Assembly: GCA_020632715.1 (NCBI GenBank)
Contig: JACKFA010000010.1
Span: 124,001 to 188,000 of the forward strand
Length of the DNA: 64,000 bases
Source of the DNA: Deltaproteobacteria bacterium
GTDB taxonomy: Bacteria > Myxococcota_A > UBA9042 > PHBI01
Reading direction: 5' to 3'
This document shows, piece after piece, positions 36,436 through 44,567 of the stretch; position 1 is the first letter of the stretch, and each line of letters opens with the position of its first letter. The notes under the pieces are model-generated. The model worked only from the letters and a program-made list of their open reading frames with translations, was not told where the DNA came from and did not search any database. Made by a program: the position numbers and the translations under genes.

Positions 36436-38025
36436 ATGAACGACCAGGACGACCGCCCCGAGAGCCCCGAGATCCGGCCGATCCCGCAGATCCCGCGCCG
36501 CGCCCTCCTGAAGCAGCTCGGCGGCGCCGCCGCCGCGGCAGCGCTCCTCCCGCGCCTCGCCGCCTGCGACGACGAAGAGACCATCCCCGCCTCGGGCGCC
36601 GACGCCAGCGACGCCGCCGGCGCCTCGGACACCGCCGGCCTCGCCCCCGACGCGCTCGGCGCCGACACCGCCGCCGCCGACACCGGCCCGGGCCCCGTCC
36701 CCGCCCTCCAGCCCCTCCGCCGCGACGGCTCGCACCCCTACGACTACATCGACACGATCGTCATCCTCCAGATGGAGAACCGCTCCTTCGACCACTACTA
36801 CGGCGCGCTCTCCCTCGAGGAGGGGCGCGACGACGTCGACGGCCTCGTCGCCGGCCTCACGAACCCCGACGCGAGCGGCGCTCCCGTCGGCCTCCGCCGC
36901 GTCCGCGACCTCTTCACCATCAGCCCCGACCCGAGCCACGGCCACGTCGCCTCCCTCGAGCAGTGGGCCGACGGCGCCAACGACGGCTTCGTCCGCAACT
37001 GGCAGAAGAAGCTCGCCGCCGACCTCGACGACGAGGCCGAGCGCCAGGCCCGCCTCGACCTCGTCATGGGCTGGTACGGCCGCGCCGAGCTCCCCGCCCA
37101 CTACGGCCTCGCCGACGCCTTCACCGTCTGCGACCGCTGGTTCTGCTCGCTCCTCGGGCCCACCTGGCCGAACCGCTTCTACTCCCACGCGGCCACGTCC
37201 GACGGCCTCTTCGCGAACCTGACGCCCCTCGAGTCGCCGACCATGTTCCGGCTCGCGCTCGACCACGGCCTCACCGTCGGCGCCTACTACAGCACGCTCT
37301 TCCACTTCGCGTGGACGATGAAGAACCCGGAGCCGACGGACTACTACGATCAGCCCCTCGAGCAGTTCTTCGCCGACGCCGAGGCCGGCACCCTCCCGAA
37401 CGTGTGCATCGTCGAGCCCGACTACGCCGTCGACGACGACCACCCGCCCCACGACACGCGCCTCGGCCAGCCCTTCATCCAGAGCGTCTACGAGGCGCTC
37501 CGCCAGTCGCCCCAGTGGGACCGCTGCCTCTTCCTCGTCTTCTACGACGAGCACGGCGGCTTCCACGACCACGTCGCCCCGCCGAAGACCGCCGGCGACG
37601 CCCGCGCCGCCGACGGCTTCGACCAGCTCGGCTTCCGCGTCCCCGGCCTCGTCGCGGGGCCGCTCGTGAAGCGCGGCGCCGTCCACCACGGCGTCCTCGA
37701 CCACGCCTCCGTCCCGGCCCTCGTGAGCCGCGTCTTCGACCTCCCCTTCCTGAACGACCGCGCCCGCCTCGCGGGCGACTTCGCCGACCTCATGGACCTC
37801 GAGCTCACGGTGGACGCGAAGCGCCCGGCGCCCCCCGCGCTCCCGGCCATCGAGGTCCCCGCCGCCGCCTACGAGCGCGCGCACCTCGCGGCCTTCGCCC
37901 AGACCGAGCTCGCCGAGTACTGCATGAAGCGCGGCCTCCGGCGCGAGAGCGAGCGCGAGCGCGGCCGCCTCGTCGACCGGCGCGTCCGCCGCATGCTCGA
38001 CCAGCGCGTGCTCCGCCTGCGCTGA
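36436..38025 (+). CDS. PF04185-type phosphoesterase (phospholipase C/acid phosphatase), Tat lipoprotein
   Basis: A 529-residue protein. The N-terminus has a Tat-like motif (PRRALLK) followed by a lipobox (LAAC, Cys44) and an Asp/Ala/Thr-rich tether, so export in folded form with lipidation is likely. Family motifs are all present: VILQMENRSFDHYYG, SHGHVASLEQWADG, GPTWPNRFY and FYDEHGGFHDHV, which hold the metal ligands and nucleophile region of the phospholipase C/AcpA family. Members hydrolyse phosphodiesters or phosphomonoesters outside the membrane and often respond to phosphate limitation. Substrate (phospholipid or phosphate ester) cannot be told from the sequence. Upstream it shares 150 bases with a divergent gene, including an 11-bp-period repeat. 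Confidence 0.9.
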   Translation: MNDQDDRPESPEIRPIPQIPRRALLKQLGGAAAAAALLPRLAACDDEETIPASGADASDAAGASDTAGLAPDALGADTAAADTGPGPVPALQPLRRDGSHPYDYIDTIVILQMENRSFDHYYGALSLEEGRDDVDGLVAGLTNPDASGAPVGLRRVRDLFTISPDPSHGHVASLEQWADGANDGFVRNWQKKLAADLDDEAERQARLDLVMGWYGRAELPAHYGLADAFTVCDRWFCSLLGPTWPNRFYSHAATSDGLFANLTPLESPTMFRLALDHGLTVGAYYSTLFHFAWTMKNPEPTDYYDQPLEQFFADAEAGTLPNVCIVEPDYAVDDDHPPHDTRLGQPFIQSVYEALRQSPQWDRCLFLVFYDEHGGFHDHVAPPKTAGDARAADGFDQLGFRVPGLVAGPLVKRGAVHHGVLDHASVPALVSRVFDLPFLNDRARLAGDFADLMDLELTVDAKRPAPPALPAIEVPAAAYERAHLAAFAQTELAEYCMKRGLRRESERERGRLVDRRVRRMLDQRVLRLR

Positions 38026-38041
38026 GCGCGCGCGCGCCCGC

Positions 38042-39946
38042 TCACGGCGTCGGCGCCGGGCAGCGCTCGCCGTCCGTCGCGCACGGCTCCCCGCCCGGCT
38101 CGGTCGCCGCCGTGTAGACGAGGCAGCCCGACGGCGAGCGGACGATGAGCCGCTCGAGGCCCGCGGCGACCCGCGCCATCATGATCCCCTGCGGACCGCA
38201 CGAGTACGCGCACGCCGTCCGGTCGACCAGCATCTCGCCGCACCCGCCCACGTGCGTCCCACCCACCGCGAGCTCCGTCGAGCCCTCGGGCCCCGGCGCG
38301 CGCTCCCGCTGCTCCGCCAGCATCAGGAGCGCGTCGCCCTCCGCGTGCCCGAGCGTCGCGTTCCCCTGCACGAGCCCGCCCTCCGGGCTCTCCTCGGTCG
38401 GCGGCGTCTCGTAGGTGAGCCCGATGGCCGTCCAGGGCTGCTCCACGGGCCGCCCCGGGCAGACGCCGTTCTCGTACCCCAGGCGCCCCTCGCGCGCCGC
38501 CGTGTTCATCCCCACGAACGACGTGAGCTCGCCCGGCTCGCCGGCGACGTCGAGCAGCGCGAGCGTGTGCGCCGGTCTCCGCGGCGGCGGCGGCTTGTTC
38601 GCCGCCTTGGCGGCCTCCTCCGCGGCCTTGTCCTCGGCCGCGATCTGCCGCTCCTCGGCGTCCGTCGCGCGCGGCGGCACGCCGCACCGCCCCCGCGACC
38701 GCGCGAGCCGCGTCCACTCCTGGTCGGACAGGCGGCACTGCGTCTCGCTCACCTCGTCCCGCGGCGGGCGCTCGAAGCCGGGAGGCCACTCGAACTCGGA
38801 GCAGCCGGTCGCCGAGCCGTTCTCGTGCCGCCAGCGGTAGTCGACCTCGGTCGTCACGGTGAGACAGCTCGCGAGCTTCCCCTCGAGCGTGCCCCCGTCC
38901 TTCGGGACGGCCTGCCGCGTGTCCTTCCAGTGCCCCTTGCAGACGTCGCCCGGCGCGCCCTCACGCACGTAGCCGCGCAGCGCGCGGTCGGCGAGGCGGT
39001 CGGTGTCGCCCGCGACGGGCGCTTGCGGCGGCACCAGCTCCCCGCCCGTCAGCTCCCCCCAGTCGAGCGTCGCGTGGCAGTTCCACTGGTTCGTCCCCGG
39101 GACGGTCGCGTCGTTCACCCAGGCGACGGGGCACAGGTCCTCCGGCGTCGGGCCGTTGGGCGTCTCGGCCTCGCAGCTGCAGAGCGTCACGAGCTGGCCG
39201 TGCCACGACCACCCCTCGCACGGCTCCTCGTCGCGCCGGCCGAGGTAGCGCGCGCCGTCCGTGCTCGGCACGGCCGGGTTCGCCGGGCAGAGCGAGCTCT
39301 GGTTCTCGGGCAGCGTCGCGCACAAGAAGCGCGGCGAGAGCCGCTCGTCAGCGGCCTCGCAGAGGCAGAGCCGGCGACATCGCTCCCGCCGCGGCTTCGC
39401 GCACGCCGCGAGCTCGTCCTCGCACCGCGTGCAGGCCGGCTCGCCGCCCTCCAGGGCGCCGCAGCCCTCGCACGCCTGCTCCGGATCCATCGTCGGGCAC
39501 GCCGGCGGCCCCACGGCGACCTCCGAGAAGTGCGTGTTGCTCGCGATGGCGACGCCGCCCTGCGCGAACCCGGCGAACTCGTAGGTGCCGTCGTCGTCGG
39601 GTGACGACCACCAGACCACGCCGCCGCCGACGCCGCTCGCGGTCGGGATCGCGAGCCGCACCGGCGTCGCGAAGGTGAGCCCCGCCGGCTCGAGCGTGAT
39701 GACCTTCGAGATCGGCGGCGCCCCTGCGATCGGCGCGTCGTCGTCGGAGACCGCGATCGAGATCCGCGTCGCGCCCTCCGGGAGCGCCCCCGCGGGGATG
39801 TCGAGCGCGACCCCCTCGGCCTCGATGCGCCCCCCCTCCGCGCCGACGACCTGCGAGGCGATGACCCGCCTCCCGCTCCGGCCGCCATAGCAGGAGAAGG
39901 CGCCGAACAGCGACACGACCAGGACGAACCCGAGGAACGAGCGCAT
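38042..39946 (-). CDS. Secreted ZU5-like and Cys-rich protein
   Basis: A 634-residue protein. The ATG at 39946 has GAGG five bases upstream; a TTG six codons earlier is less likely. The hydrophobic N-terminus ends GAFSC, an imperfect lipobox. Residues about 30-125 look like a ZU5-type beta domain (EGGRIEAEGVALDIPAGALP, then LEPAGLTFATPVRLAIP). Next come about 24 Cys in modules such as CEGCGALEGGEPACTRCEDE and CRRLCLC. A short charged helix (EERQIAAEDKAAEEAAKAANK) sits before a Pro-rich linker near residue 440. No catalytic motif. It is convergent with the phosphoesterase gene, with 16 bases between stops. Envelope location inferred; function unknown. Confidence 0.75.
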   Translation of the reverse strand: MRSFLGFVLVVSLFGAFSCYGGRSGRRVIASQVVGAEGGRIEAEGVALDIPAGALPEGATRISIAVSDDDAPIAGAPPISKVITLEPAGLTFATPVRLAIPTASGVGGGVVWWSSPDDDGTYEFAGFAQGGVAIASNTHFSEVAVGPPACPTMDPEQACEGCGALEGGEPACTRCEDELAACAKPRRERCRRLCLCEAADERLSPRFLCATLPENQSSLCPANPAVPSTDGARYLGRRDEEPCEGWSWHGQLVTLCSCEAETPNGPTPEDLCPVAWVNDATVPGTNQWNCHATLDWGELTGGELVPPQAPVAGDTDRLADRALRGYVREGAPGDVCKGHWKDTRQAVPKDGGTLEGKLASCLTVTTEVDYRWRHENGSATGCSEFEWPPGFERPPRDEVSETQCRLSDQEWTRLARSRGRCGVPPRATDAEERQIAAEDKAAEEAAKAANKPPPPRRPAHTLALLDVAGEPGELTSFVGMNTAAREGRLGYENGVCPGRPVEQPWTAIGLTYETPPTEESPEGGLVQGNATLGHAEGDALLMLAEQRERAPGPEGSTELAVGGTHVGGCGEMLVDRTACAYSCGPQGIMMARVAAGLERLIVRSPSGCLVYTAATEPGGEPCATDGERCPAPTP

Positions 39947-40045
39947 CGCCACCTCGCCGTGCAAGTGTGGCGCGAGCTTGTCACGGGGTGCGGCGTCTGG
40001 CGAGCGCCGGGCACCTCCGCGCGCGCGGGCGGCTCCCCTGCAGCG

Positions 40046-40621
40046 TTACGCCGCGCCCGACAGGTGCTCGACGAGGATCTTCACCCCGAGCCCCACGAGC
40101 ACGACCCCGCCGAGCACGTCGAGGCGCGCGCCGAGCCGCTCTCCGAAGCGCCGCCCGGCCCAGATCCCCACCGCCGAGAGCGCCGCCGTCACGACGCCGA
40201 TCGTCGCGATCGCCGGCAGCAGCGGCGCGCCCATCGTGGGGAGGGCGACGCCGACCGCCAGCGCGTCGATGCTCGTCGCGACCGCGAGCGGCAGGAGCAG
40301 CCGGAGCCGGAAGGGGTTCGCGTCCTCGATGGCGTCGGCGCCGCCGCGGATCCCCTCCCAGGCCATCTTGCCGCCGATCCCGAGCAGGAGCGCGAACGCG
40401 AGCCAGTGGTCCCAGTCGGCGATGAGCGGGCCGATCCTCGTGCCGCCGAGCCAGCCCAGCGCGGGCATCGCGGCCTGGAAGCCGCCGAAGAGCAAGGCGA
40501 CGAGCGCCACGTCGCGCCAGCGGAGGCCGCGCTTCGCGGCGAGGCCGCAGCTCGCGGACACCGCCGTCGCGTCCATCGCGAGCCCGAGGCCGAGCACCAA
40601 CATGCCGGGGAAGCCCATCAT
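40046..40621 (-). CDS. mntP: Manganese efflux pump MntP
   Basis: A 191-residue membrane protein with six helices arranged as two repeats of three, as in MntP. Both halves carry the family's Asp motif: GLAMDATAVS in helix 1 and VATSIDALAVG in helix 4. Length is normal. MntP exports excess Mn(II) from the cytoplasm. In many bacteria it is controlled by MntR or a yybP-ykoY riboswitch; I saw no riboswitch in the 150 bases upstream. It is divergent from the MoxR operon. A second in-frame ATG follows the first directly (MMGF), so the start could be 40618. Confidence 0.92.
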   Translation of the reverse strand: MMGFPGMLVLGLGLAMDATAVSASCGLAAKRGLRWRDVALVALLFGGFQAAMPALGWLGGTRIGPLIADWDHWLAFALLLGIGGKMAWEGIRGGADAIEDANPFRLRLLLPLAVATSIDALAVGVALPTMGAPLLPAIATIGVVTAALSAVGIWAGRRFGERLGARLDVLGGVVLVGLGVKILVEHLSGAA

Positions 40622-40681
40622 GGCGGCGCATCCTGCGCGGCGCGGCGCGGCCGGTCAACGACGGAGGCCGCAGCGGGCGAA

Positions 40682-40722
40682 CCTTGCCAAACTGTCATGT
40701 CCTCGCAAGGTCCCTGCAAGGC
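40682..40722. promoter_or_regulatory. Inverted and direct repeats between mntP and the MoxR operon
   Basis: ACCTTGC (40682-40688) is matched by GCAAGGT (40706-40712), a perfect 7-bp inverted repeat. GCAAGG is repeated 11 bases later at 40717. It sits about 60-90 bases before the moxR start and 60-100 bases before mntP, in the only space available for both promoters. Operator function is inferred from position only. Confidence 0.3.
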
Positions 40723-40771
40723 GCGGCCTCTATCGTGACCCTCGAACGCACCCCCGAAGGAGCTGCTCGAG

Positions 40772-41905
40772 ATGTTCGATCGCCTACGCAAGACGCCCGC
40801 CGCCTCCCCGAACGACCCCGCTCCCGCCGCGCCGCCCGCCGGCGCCCCGCGCCCCGGCGCCACCCCGCGCCCGGCGTCGCTCGCCATGGAGAGCGCCATG
40901 AGCGCGGTCGGCGCCCCGCCGCGCCACCTCGCCGAGCTCGAGGCGCAGGTCCAGGAGCAGCGCCCCTGGCTCGAGGCCGTGACGCGCGAGATCCACCGCG
41001 TGGTCGTGGGCCAGGACCTCGTCGTCGAGCGCGTCCTCATCGCGCTCCTCGCCGGCGGGCACCTCCTCCTCGAGGGCGTCCCGGGGCTCGCGAAGACCCT
41101 CCTCCTGAAGACCCTCGCGGGCGCCCTCGACGGCGAGCTCCGGCGCGTGCAGTTCACCCCCGACATGCTCCCAGCCGACATCATCGGCACGCTCGTCTAC
41201 AACCCGCGCACGGCGAGCTTCGAGACGAAGCACGGCCCGATCTTCGCGAACTTCATCCTCGCCGACGAGATCAACCGCGCCCCCGCCAAGGTCCAGAGCG
41301 CGCTCCTCGAGGCCATGCAGGAGCACCAGGTCACCCTCGGCGAGACGTCGCACCGCCTGCCGTCGCCCTTCCTCGTGATGGCGACCCAGAACCCCATCGA
41401 GCAGGAGGGCACCTACCCGCTCCCCGAGGCGCAGATGGACCGCTTCATGATGAAGCTGCGCGTCGGCTACCCGACCGCCGCCGAGGAGCGCCACATCGTC
41501 GACGCCATGGCCCACACGCGCCCCGACACGAGCGTGTCGCGCGTGGCCGGGGCCGACGCCATCCTCGCCGCGCGCGCCCTCGTCGACCGCATCCACGTCG
41601 ACGACCGCGTCCGCGACTACGCCGTCGACCTCGTGCGGGCCACGCGCGACGCCGAGGGCCCGGGGCAGGCGCTCGTCCGCTACCTCCGCTACGGCGCGTC
41701 GCCGCGCGCCAGCATCGCGCTCGTGCTCGCGGCCCGGGCGCGCGCGTTCCTCGCCGGGCGCGCCTGGGTCGCCCCGCACGACGTGAAGGCCCTCGCCGCC
41801 GACGTCCTCCGCCACCGCGTGGGCGTCACCTACGAGGCCGAGGCCCAGGGCGTCGACGCCGACGCCGTCGTGGCCGCGCTCCTCGACCTCGTCCCCACCC
41901 CCTGA
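40772..41905 (+). CDS. MoxR-family AAA+ ATPase
   Basis: A 377-residue protein with AAGGAG upstream of the ATG. After an Ala/Pro-rich extension of about 55 residues comes a MoxR ATPase: VVGQDLVVERVLIALLAGGH, Walker A GVPGLAKT (residues 102-109), Walker B ILADEINRAPAKVQSALLEAM, sensor MATQNPIEQEGTYPLPEAQ and the DRFMMK segment. MoxR proteins act as chaperone-like ATPases with VWA-domain partners encoded next to them. It is the first gene of a tightly packed operon with DUF58 and Bat-type VWA membrane proteins. The partner role is supported by that order; the client of the complex is unknown. Confidence 0.93.
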   Translation: MFDRLRKTPAASPNDPAPAAPPAGAPRPGATPRPASLAMESAMSAVGAPPRHLAELEAQVQEQRPWLEAVTREIHRVVVGQDLVVERVLIALLAGGHLLLEGVPGLAKTLLLKTLAGALDGELRRVQFTPDMLPADIIGTLVYNPRTASFETKHGPIFANFILADEINRAPAKVQSALLEAMQEHQVTLGETSHRLPSPFLVMATQNPIEQEGTYPLPEAQMDRFMMKLRVGYPTAAEERHIVDAMAHTRPDTSVSRVAGADAILAARALVDRIHVDDRVRDYAVDLVRATRDAEGPGQALVRYLRYGASPRASIALVLAARARAFLAGRAWVAPHDVKALAADVLRHRVGVTYEAEAQGVDADAVVAALLDLVPTP

Positions 41906-41925
41906 GCCCGAGGAGGCGCCCGCCC

Positions 41926-42837
41926 ATGATCCCCACCCCCGACCCCCGGCTCGACGCGATCCTCCAGAAGGTGCGGCGCATCGAGCTCTCGACCCGCGGC
42001 CTCGTCGACGCCCTGCGCGCCGGCCGCTACAGCTCCCGCTTCCGCGGGCGCGGCATGGCGTTCGACGAGGTCCGCGAGTACGTCCCCGGCGACGACGTCC
42101 GCACCATCGACTGGAACGTGACCGCGCGCGCCGGGACCCCCTTCGTGAAGCAGTTCGTCGAGGAGCGCGAGCTCCGGATCCTGCTCCTCGTCGACGTCTC
42201 CGGCTCGACCGCCTACGGCTCGGTCGGGCAGAGCCGGCGCGAGCTCGCCGCGGAGGTCGCGGGGGTGCTCGCCTTCGCCGCCGCGAGCGGCCACGACCAG
42301 GTCGGCGTCGTGCTCTTCAGCGACCGCGTCGAGGCGTACGTGCCGCCCGGCGGCGGGCGGCGCCACGCGCTCAGGGTCGTGCAGACCATCCTCGACACGG
42401 AGCCCCTCGGCGTCGGCACCGACTTCGAGGTCGCCGCGACCTTCGCGAGCGACGTCATGAAGCGGCGCGGCGTCGTGGTCGTGGTCTCCGACTTCCTCGC
42501 GCGGGCGGGGGGCGACGATCTGCTGGAGGACGCGCTCCGCCGCCTGCGCGGGCGGCACGACGTCGTCGCCGTGCAGCTCGTCGACCCGGCCGAGATCACG
42601 CTGCCCGACGTCGGGCGCGTGGTGGTCGAGGACGCCGAGGGCGGCGACGTCGTCGTGCTCCACGCCGGCGACCCGGCCGTGCGGCGGCGCTACGCCGAGC
42701 TCGCGCGGGCGAAGCTCGACGCCGTCGAGCGCGCGTGCTGGGGCGCCGGCGTGGACCACCTGACCCTCGTCGCCGGGAGCCCCTGGGAGGCCCCGCTCGC
42801 CGAGTTCTTCGAGCGCCGCCCGCGGAGGATGTCGTGA
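41926..42837 (+). CDS. DUF58 domain protein with VWA-like fold
   Basis: A 303-residue cytoplasmic protein, with GAGGAGG before the ATG at 41926. The DUF58 signature is clear: GRGMAFDEVREYVPGDDVR followed by IDWNVTARAG and a VWA-like MIDAS (LLLVDVSGST). A second acidic strand (VVVVVSDFLAR) fits the fold. DUF58 proteins are partners of MoxR ATPases. The stop codon shares one base with the ATG of the next gene (TGATG), so translation is probably coupled. Twenty bases separate it from moxR. Confidence 0.9.
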   Translation: MIPTPDPRLDAILQKVRRIELSTRGLVDALRAGRYSSRFRGRGMAFDEVREYVPGDDVRTIDWNVTARAGTPFVKQFVEERELRILLLVDVSGSTAYGSVGQSRRELAAEVAGVLAFAAASGHDQVGVVLFSDRVEAYVPPGGGRRHALRVVQTILDTEPLGVGTDFEVAATFASDVMKRRGVVVVVSDFLARAGGDDLLEDALRRLRGRHDVVAVQLVDPAEITLPDVGRVVVEDAEGGDVVVLHAGDPAVRRRYAELARAKLDAVERACWGAGVDHLTLVAGSPWEAPLAEFFERRPRRMS

Positions 42838-43565
42838 TGCGCCGCGTGTTCGCCAGAGCCGTCCTCGCCGCCGTGCTGCTCTCCGGCGGCGCCGCCGGGG
42901 CGCAGGCCCCCGCGCCCGACCCCGACGCCATCCGCGCGAAGGCGGCCGCCGCGAGCCCGGCGCCCAGCACGCCCTCCGTCGCGCCCGCGCCCGCGCCCGC
43001 CGCGGCCCCGGCCGACGACGACATCCGCGACATCCGCGGCCCCATCGCGCTCCCGGCGCCGCTCCCCTGGTGGCCCTTCGCCGCCGGCGGCGCGGCCGCC
43101 CTCGCCCTCGCCGCGCTCGCGCTCGCCCTCGTCCGTCGCCGCGGCGCGACGACCGCGCCGACCGCGCTCGAGATCGCCCTCGCCAGGGTCCGCGCCGCCT
43201 CGGGCGCCGCCGACGCCTTCGCGAGCGCCGTCTCCGACGCCGTCCGCGACTACCTCGTCGTCGCCTGCGCCCTGCCGGCCGACCGCCGCACCTCCGAGGA
43301 GCTCCTCGCCGACCTCGCCGAGGCCCGCGGCGCCTCGCCGGTCGCCCCCGACGTGCGCCCGCTGCTCGCCGCGCTCCTGCGCCGCTGCGACCTCGCCCGC
43401 TTCGCCGGCTGGGAGCTCGACGACGCCGCGCGCGACACCGTGCGCGTCGCCGCCGTGCGCTTCCTCGGCGCCGTCGACTCCGGGCTCCACCCGGACCCGG
43501 ACGACGCCCCCGTCGCCGCGGCGCCGCTCCCCAAGAACCGAGTCCCCGCCGAGGTGATCCCGTGA
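42837..43565 (+). CDS. Bat-operon membrane protein (DUF4381-like)
   Basis: A 242-residue protein with GGAGG before the ATG. A signal-like N-terminus ends AGAQA. An Ala/Pro-rich stretch leads to one transmembrane helix (PLPWWPFAAGGAAALALAAL), then a cytoplasmic domain of about 120 residues with a charged helix (VSDAVRDYLVVACALPADRR) and a conserved-looking segment (LLRRCDLARFAGWELDDAAR). This arrangement matches the small membrane protein usually found between DUF58 and BatA genes. It overlaps the upstream gene by 1 base and the downstream BatA-like gene by 4 bases (GTGA). Function within the complex is unknown. Confidence 0.8.
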   Translation: MRRVFARAVLAAVLLSGGAAGAQAPAPDPDAIRAKAAAASPAPSTPSVAPAPAPAAAPADDDIRDIRGPIALPAPLPWWPFAAGGAAALALAALALALVRRRGATTAPTALEIALARVRAASGAADAFASAVSDAVRDYLVVACALPADRRTSEELLADLAEARGASPVAPDVRPLLAALLRRCDLARFAGWELDDAARDTVRVAAVRFLGAVDSGLHPDPDDAPVAAAPLPKNRVPAEVIP

Positions 43566-44557
43566 TCCGCTTCGCCGCCCCCGAGCTGCTCGCCCTGCTC
43601 GCCCTCATCCCGCTCTACCTCGTCTGGCGCGCCCGCTCCGGCCGCGCCGCCGCCGTCGGCTTCGCCATGATCGACGCCGCCCGCGGCGCCGGCCGCCGCG
43701 CCAAGGCCCGCCTCGGCGGCGTCCGGACGGCCATTCGCGTGCTCGCCCTCGCGCTCCTCGTGGTGGCGCTCGCCCGTCCCCAGGTCGGCCGCGCGAGCAC
43801 GGAGGTGCAGGCGAGCGGCGTCGACATGGTGCTCGCGCTCGACGTCTCGGGCTCCATGCAGGCGACGGATCTCGCCGCGCGCGGCGAGGCGACGACCCGC
43901 CTCGACGTCGTGAAGGACGTCGTGCGCTCCTTCATCGCCGGGCGCCCCAACGATCGCGTCGGGCTCGTCGCCTTCGCGGGCGCGCCGTACCTCGTGAGCC
44001 CGCTCACGCTCGACCACGACTGGCTCGAGCAGAACCTCGACCGCGTGAAGCTCGGCATGATCGAGGACGGGACCGCCCTCGGCAACGCCCTCGTCGCGAG
44101 CGTGAACCGCATGCGCGGCGACGACCACGCCAAGAGCCGGGTCGTCGTGCTCCTGACCGACGGCGTCTCGAACGCGGGCGACGTGTCGCCCGAGCTCGCC
44201 GCCGAGGCCGCCGCCGCCATGGGCGTGAAGGTGCACACCATCGCCGTCGGGCGCGACGGCAAGGTCCCCATCACGGTCACGGGGGACGACGGCGCGCCGC
44301 ACCTCGCCGAGGCCGAGCTCGACGAGGACACGCTCCGCCACATCGCCGAGACCACCGGCGGCACCTTCTTCCGCGCCACCGACAAGGGCTCGCTCGAGCG
44401 CATCTACGCCGACATCGACCGCATGGAGAAGACGACCCGCACCGTGTCGCACCACGAGCGCTGGGCCGAGCGCTTCGCGTGGCTCGCGCTGCCCGCGCTC
44501 GGGCTCCTCCTCGGCGAGCTCGGCCTCGCGTTCACCCGCTTCCGCACCATCCCGTAG
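43562..44557 (+). CDS. BatA-like VWA-domain membrane protein
   Basis: A 331-residue protein starting at GTG in a 4-bp overlap with the preceding gene. Two N-terminal helices (LLALLALIPLYLVW and AIRVLALALLVVALARPQ) flank a short cytoplasmic loop. A VWA domain follows (about residues 85-290), with an intact MIDAS: DVSGSM, the DGTALG segment and LLTDGVSNAGD. One C-terminal helix (FAWLALPALGLLLGELGLAF) closes it. This is the BatA layout: a periplasmic VWA domain held between membrane helices. The family has been linked to aerotolerance and stress resistance in Bacteroides and Leptospira, though its molecular role is unsettled. Confidence 0.9.
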   Translation: MIRFAAPELLALLALIPLYLVWRARSGRAAAVGFAMIDAARGAGRRAKARLGGVRTAIRVLALALLVVALARPQVGRASTEVQASGVDMVLALDVSGSMQATDLAARGEATTRLDVVKDVVRSFIAGRPNDRVGLVAFAGAPYLVSPLTLDHDWLEQNLDRVKLGMIEDGTALGNALVASVNRMRGDDHAKSRVVVLLTDGVSNAGDVSPELAAEAAAAMGVKVHTIAVGRDGKVPITVTGDDGAPHLAEAELDEDTLRHIAETTGGTFFRATDKGSLERIYADIDRMEKTTRTVSHHERWAERFAWLALPALGLLLGELGLAFTRFRTIP

Positions 44558-44567
44558 GGACGTCGCC

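Noticed and set aside
40622..40771. yybP-ykoY manganese riboswitch before mntP
   Set aside because: The short interval lacks the conserved loops of that riboswitch; only simple inverted and direct repeats are seen.
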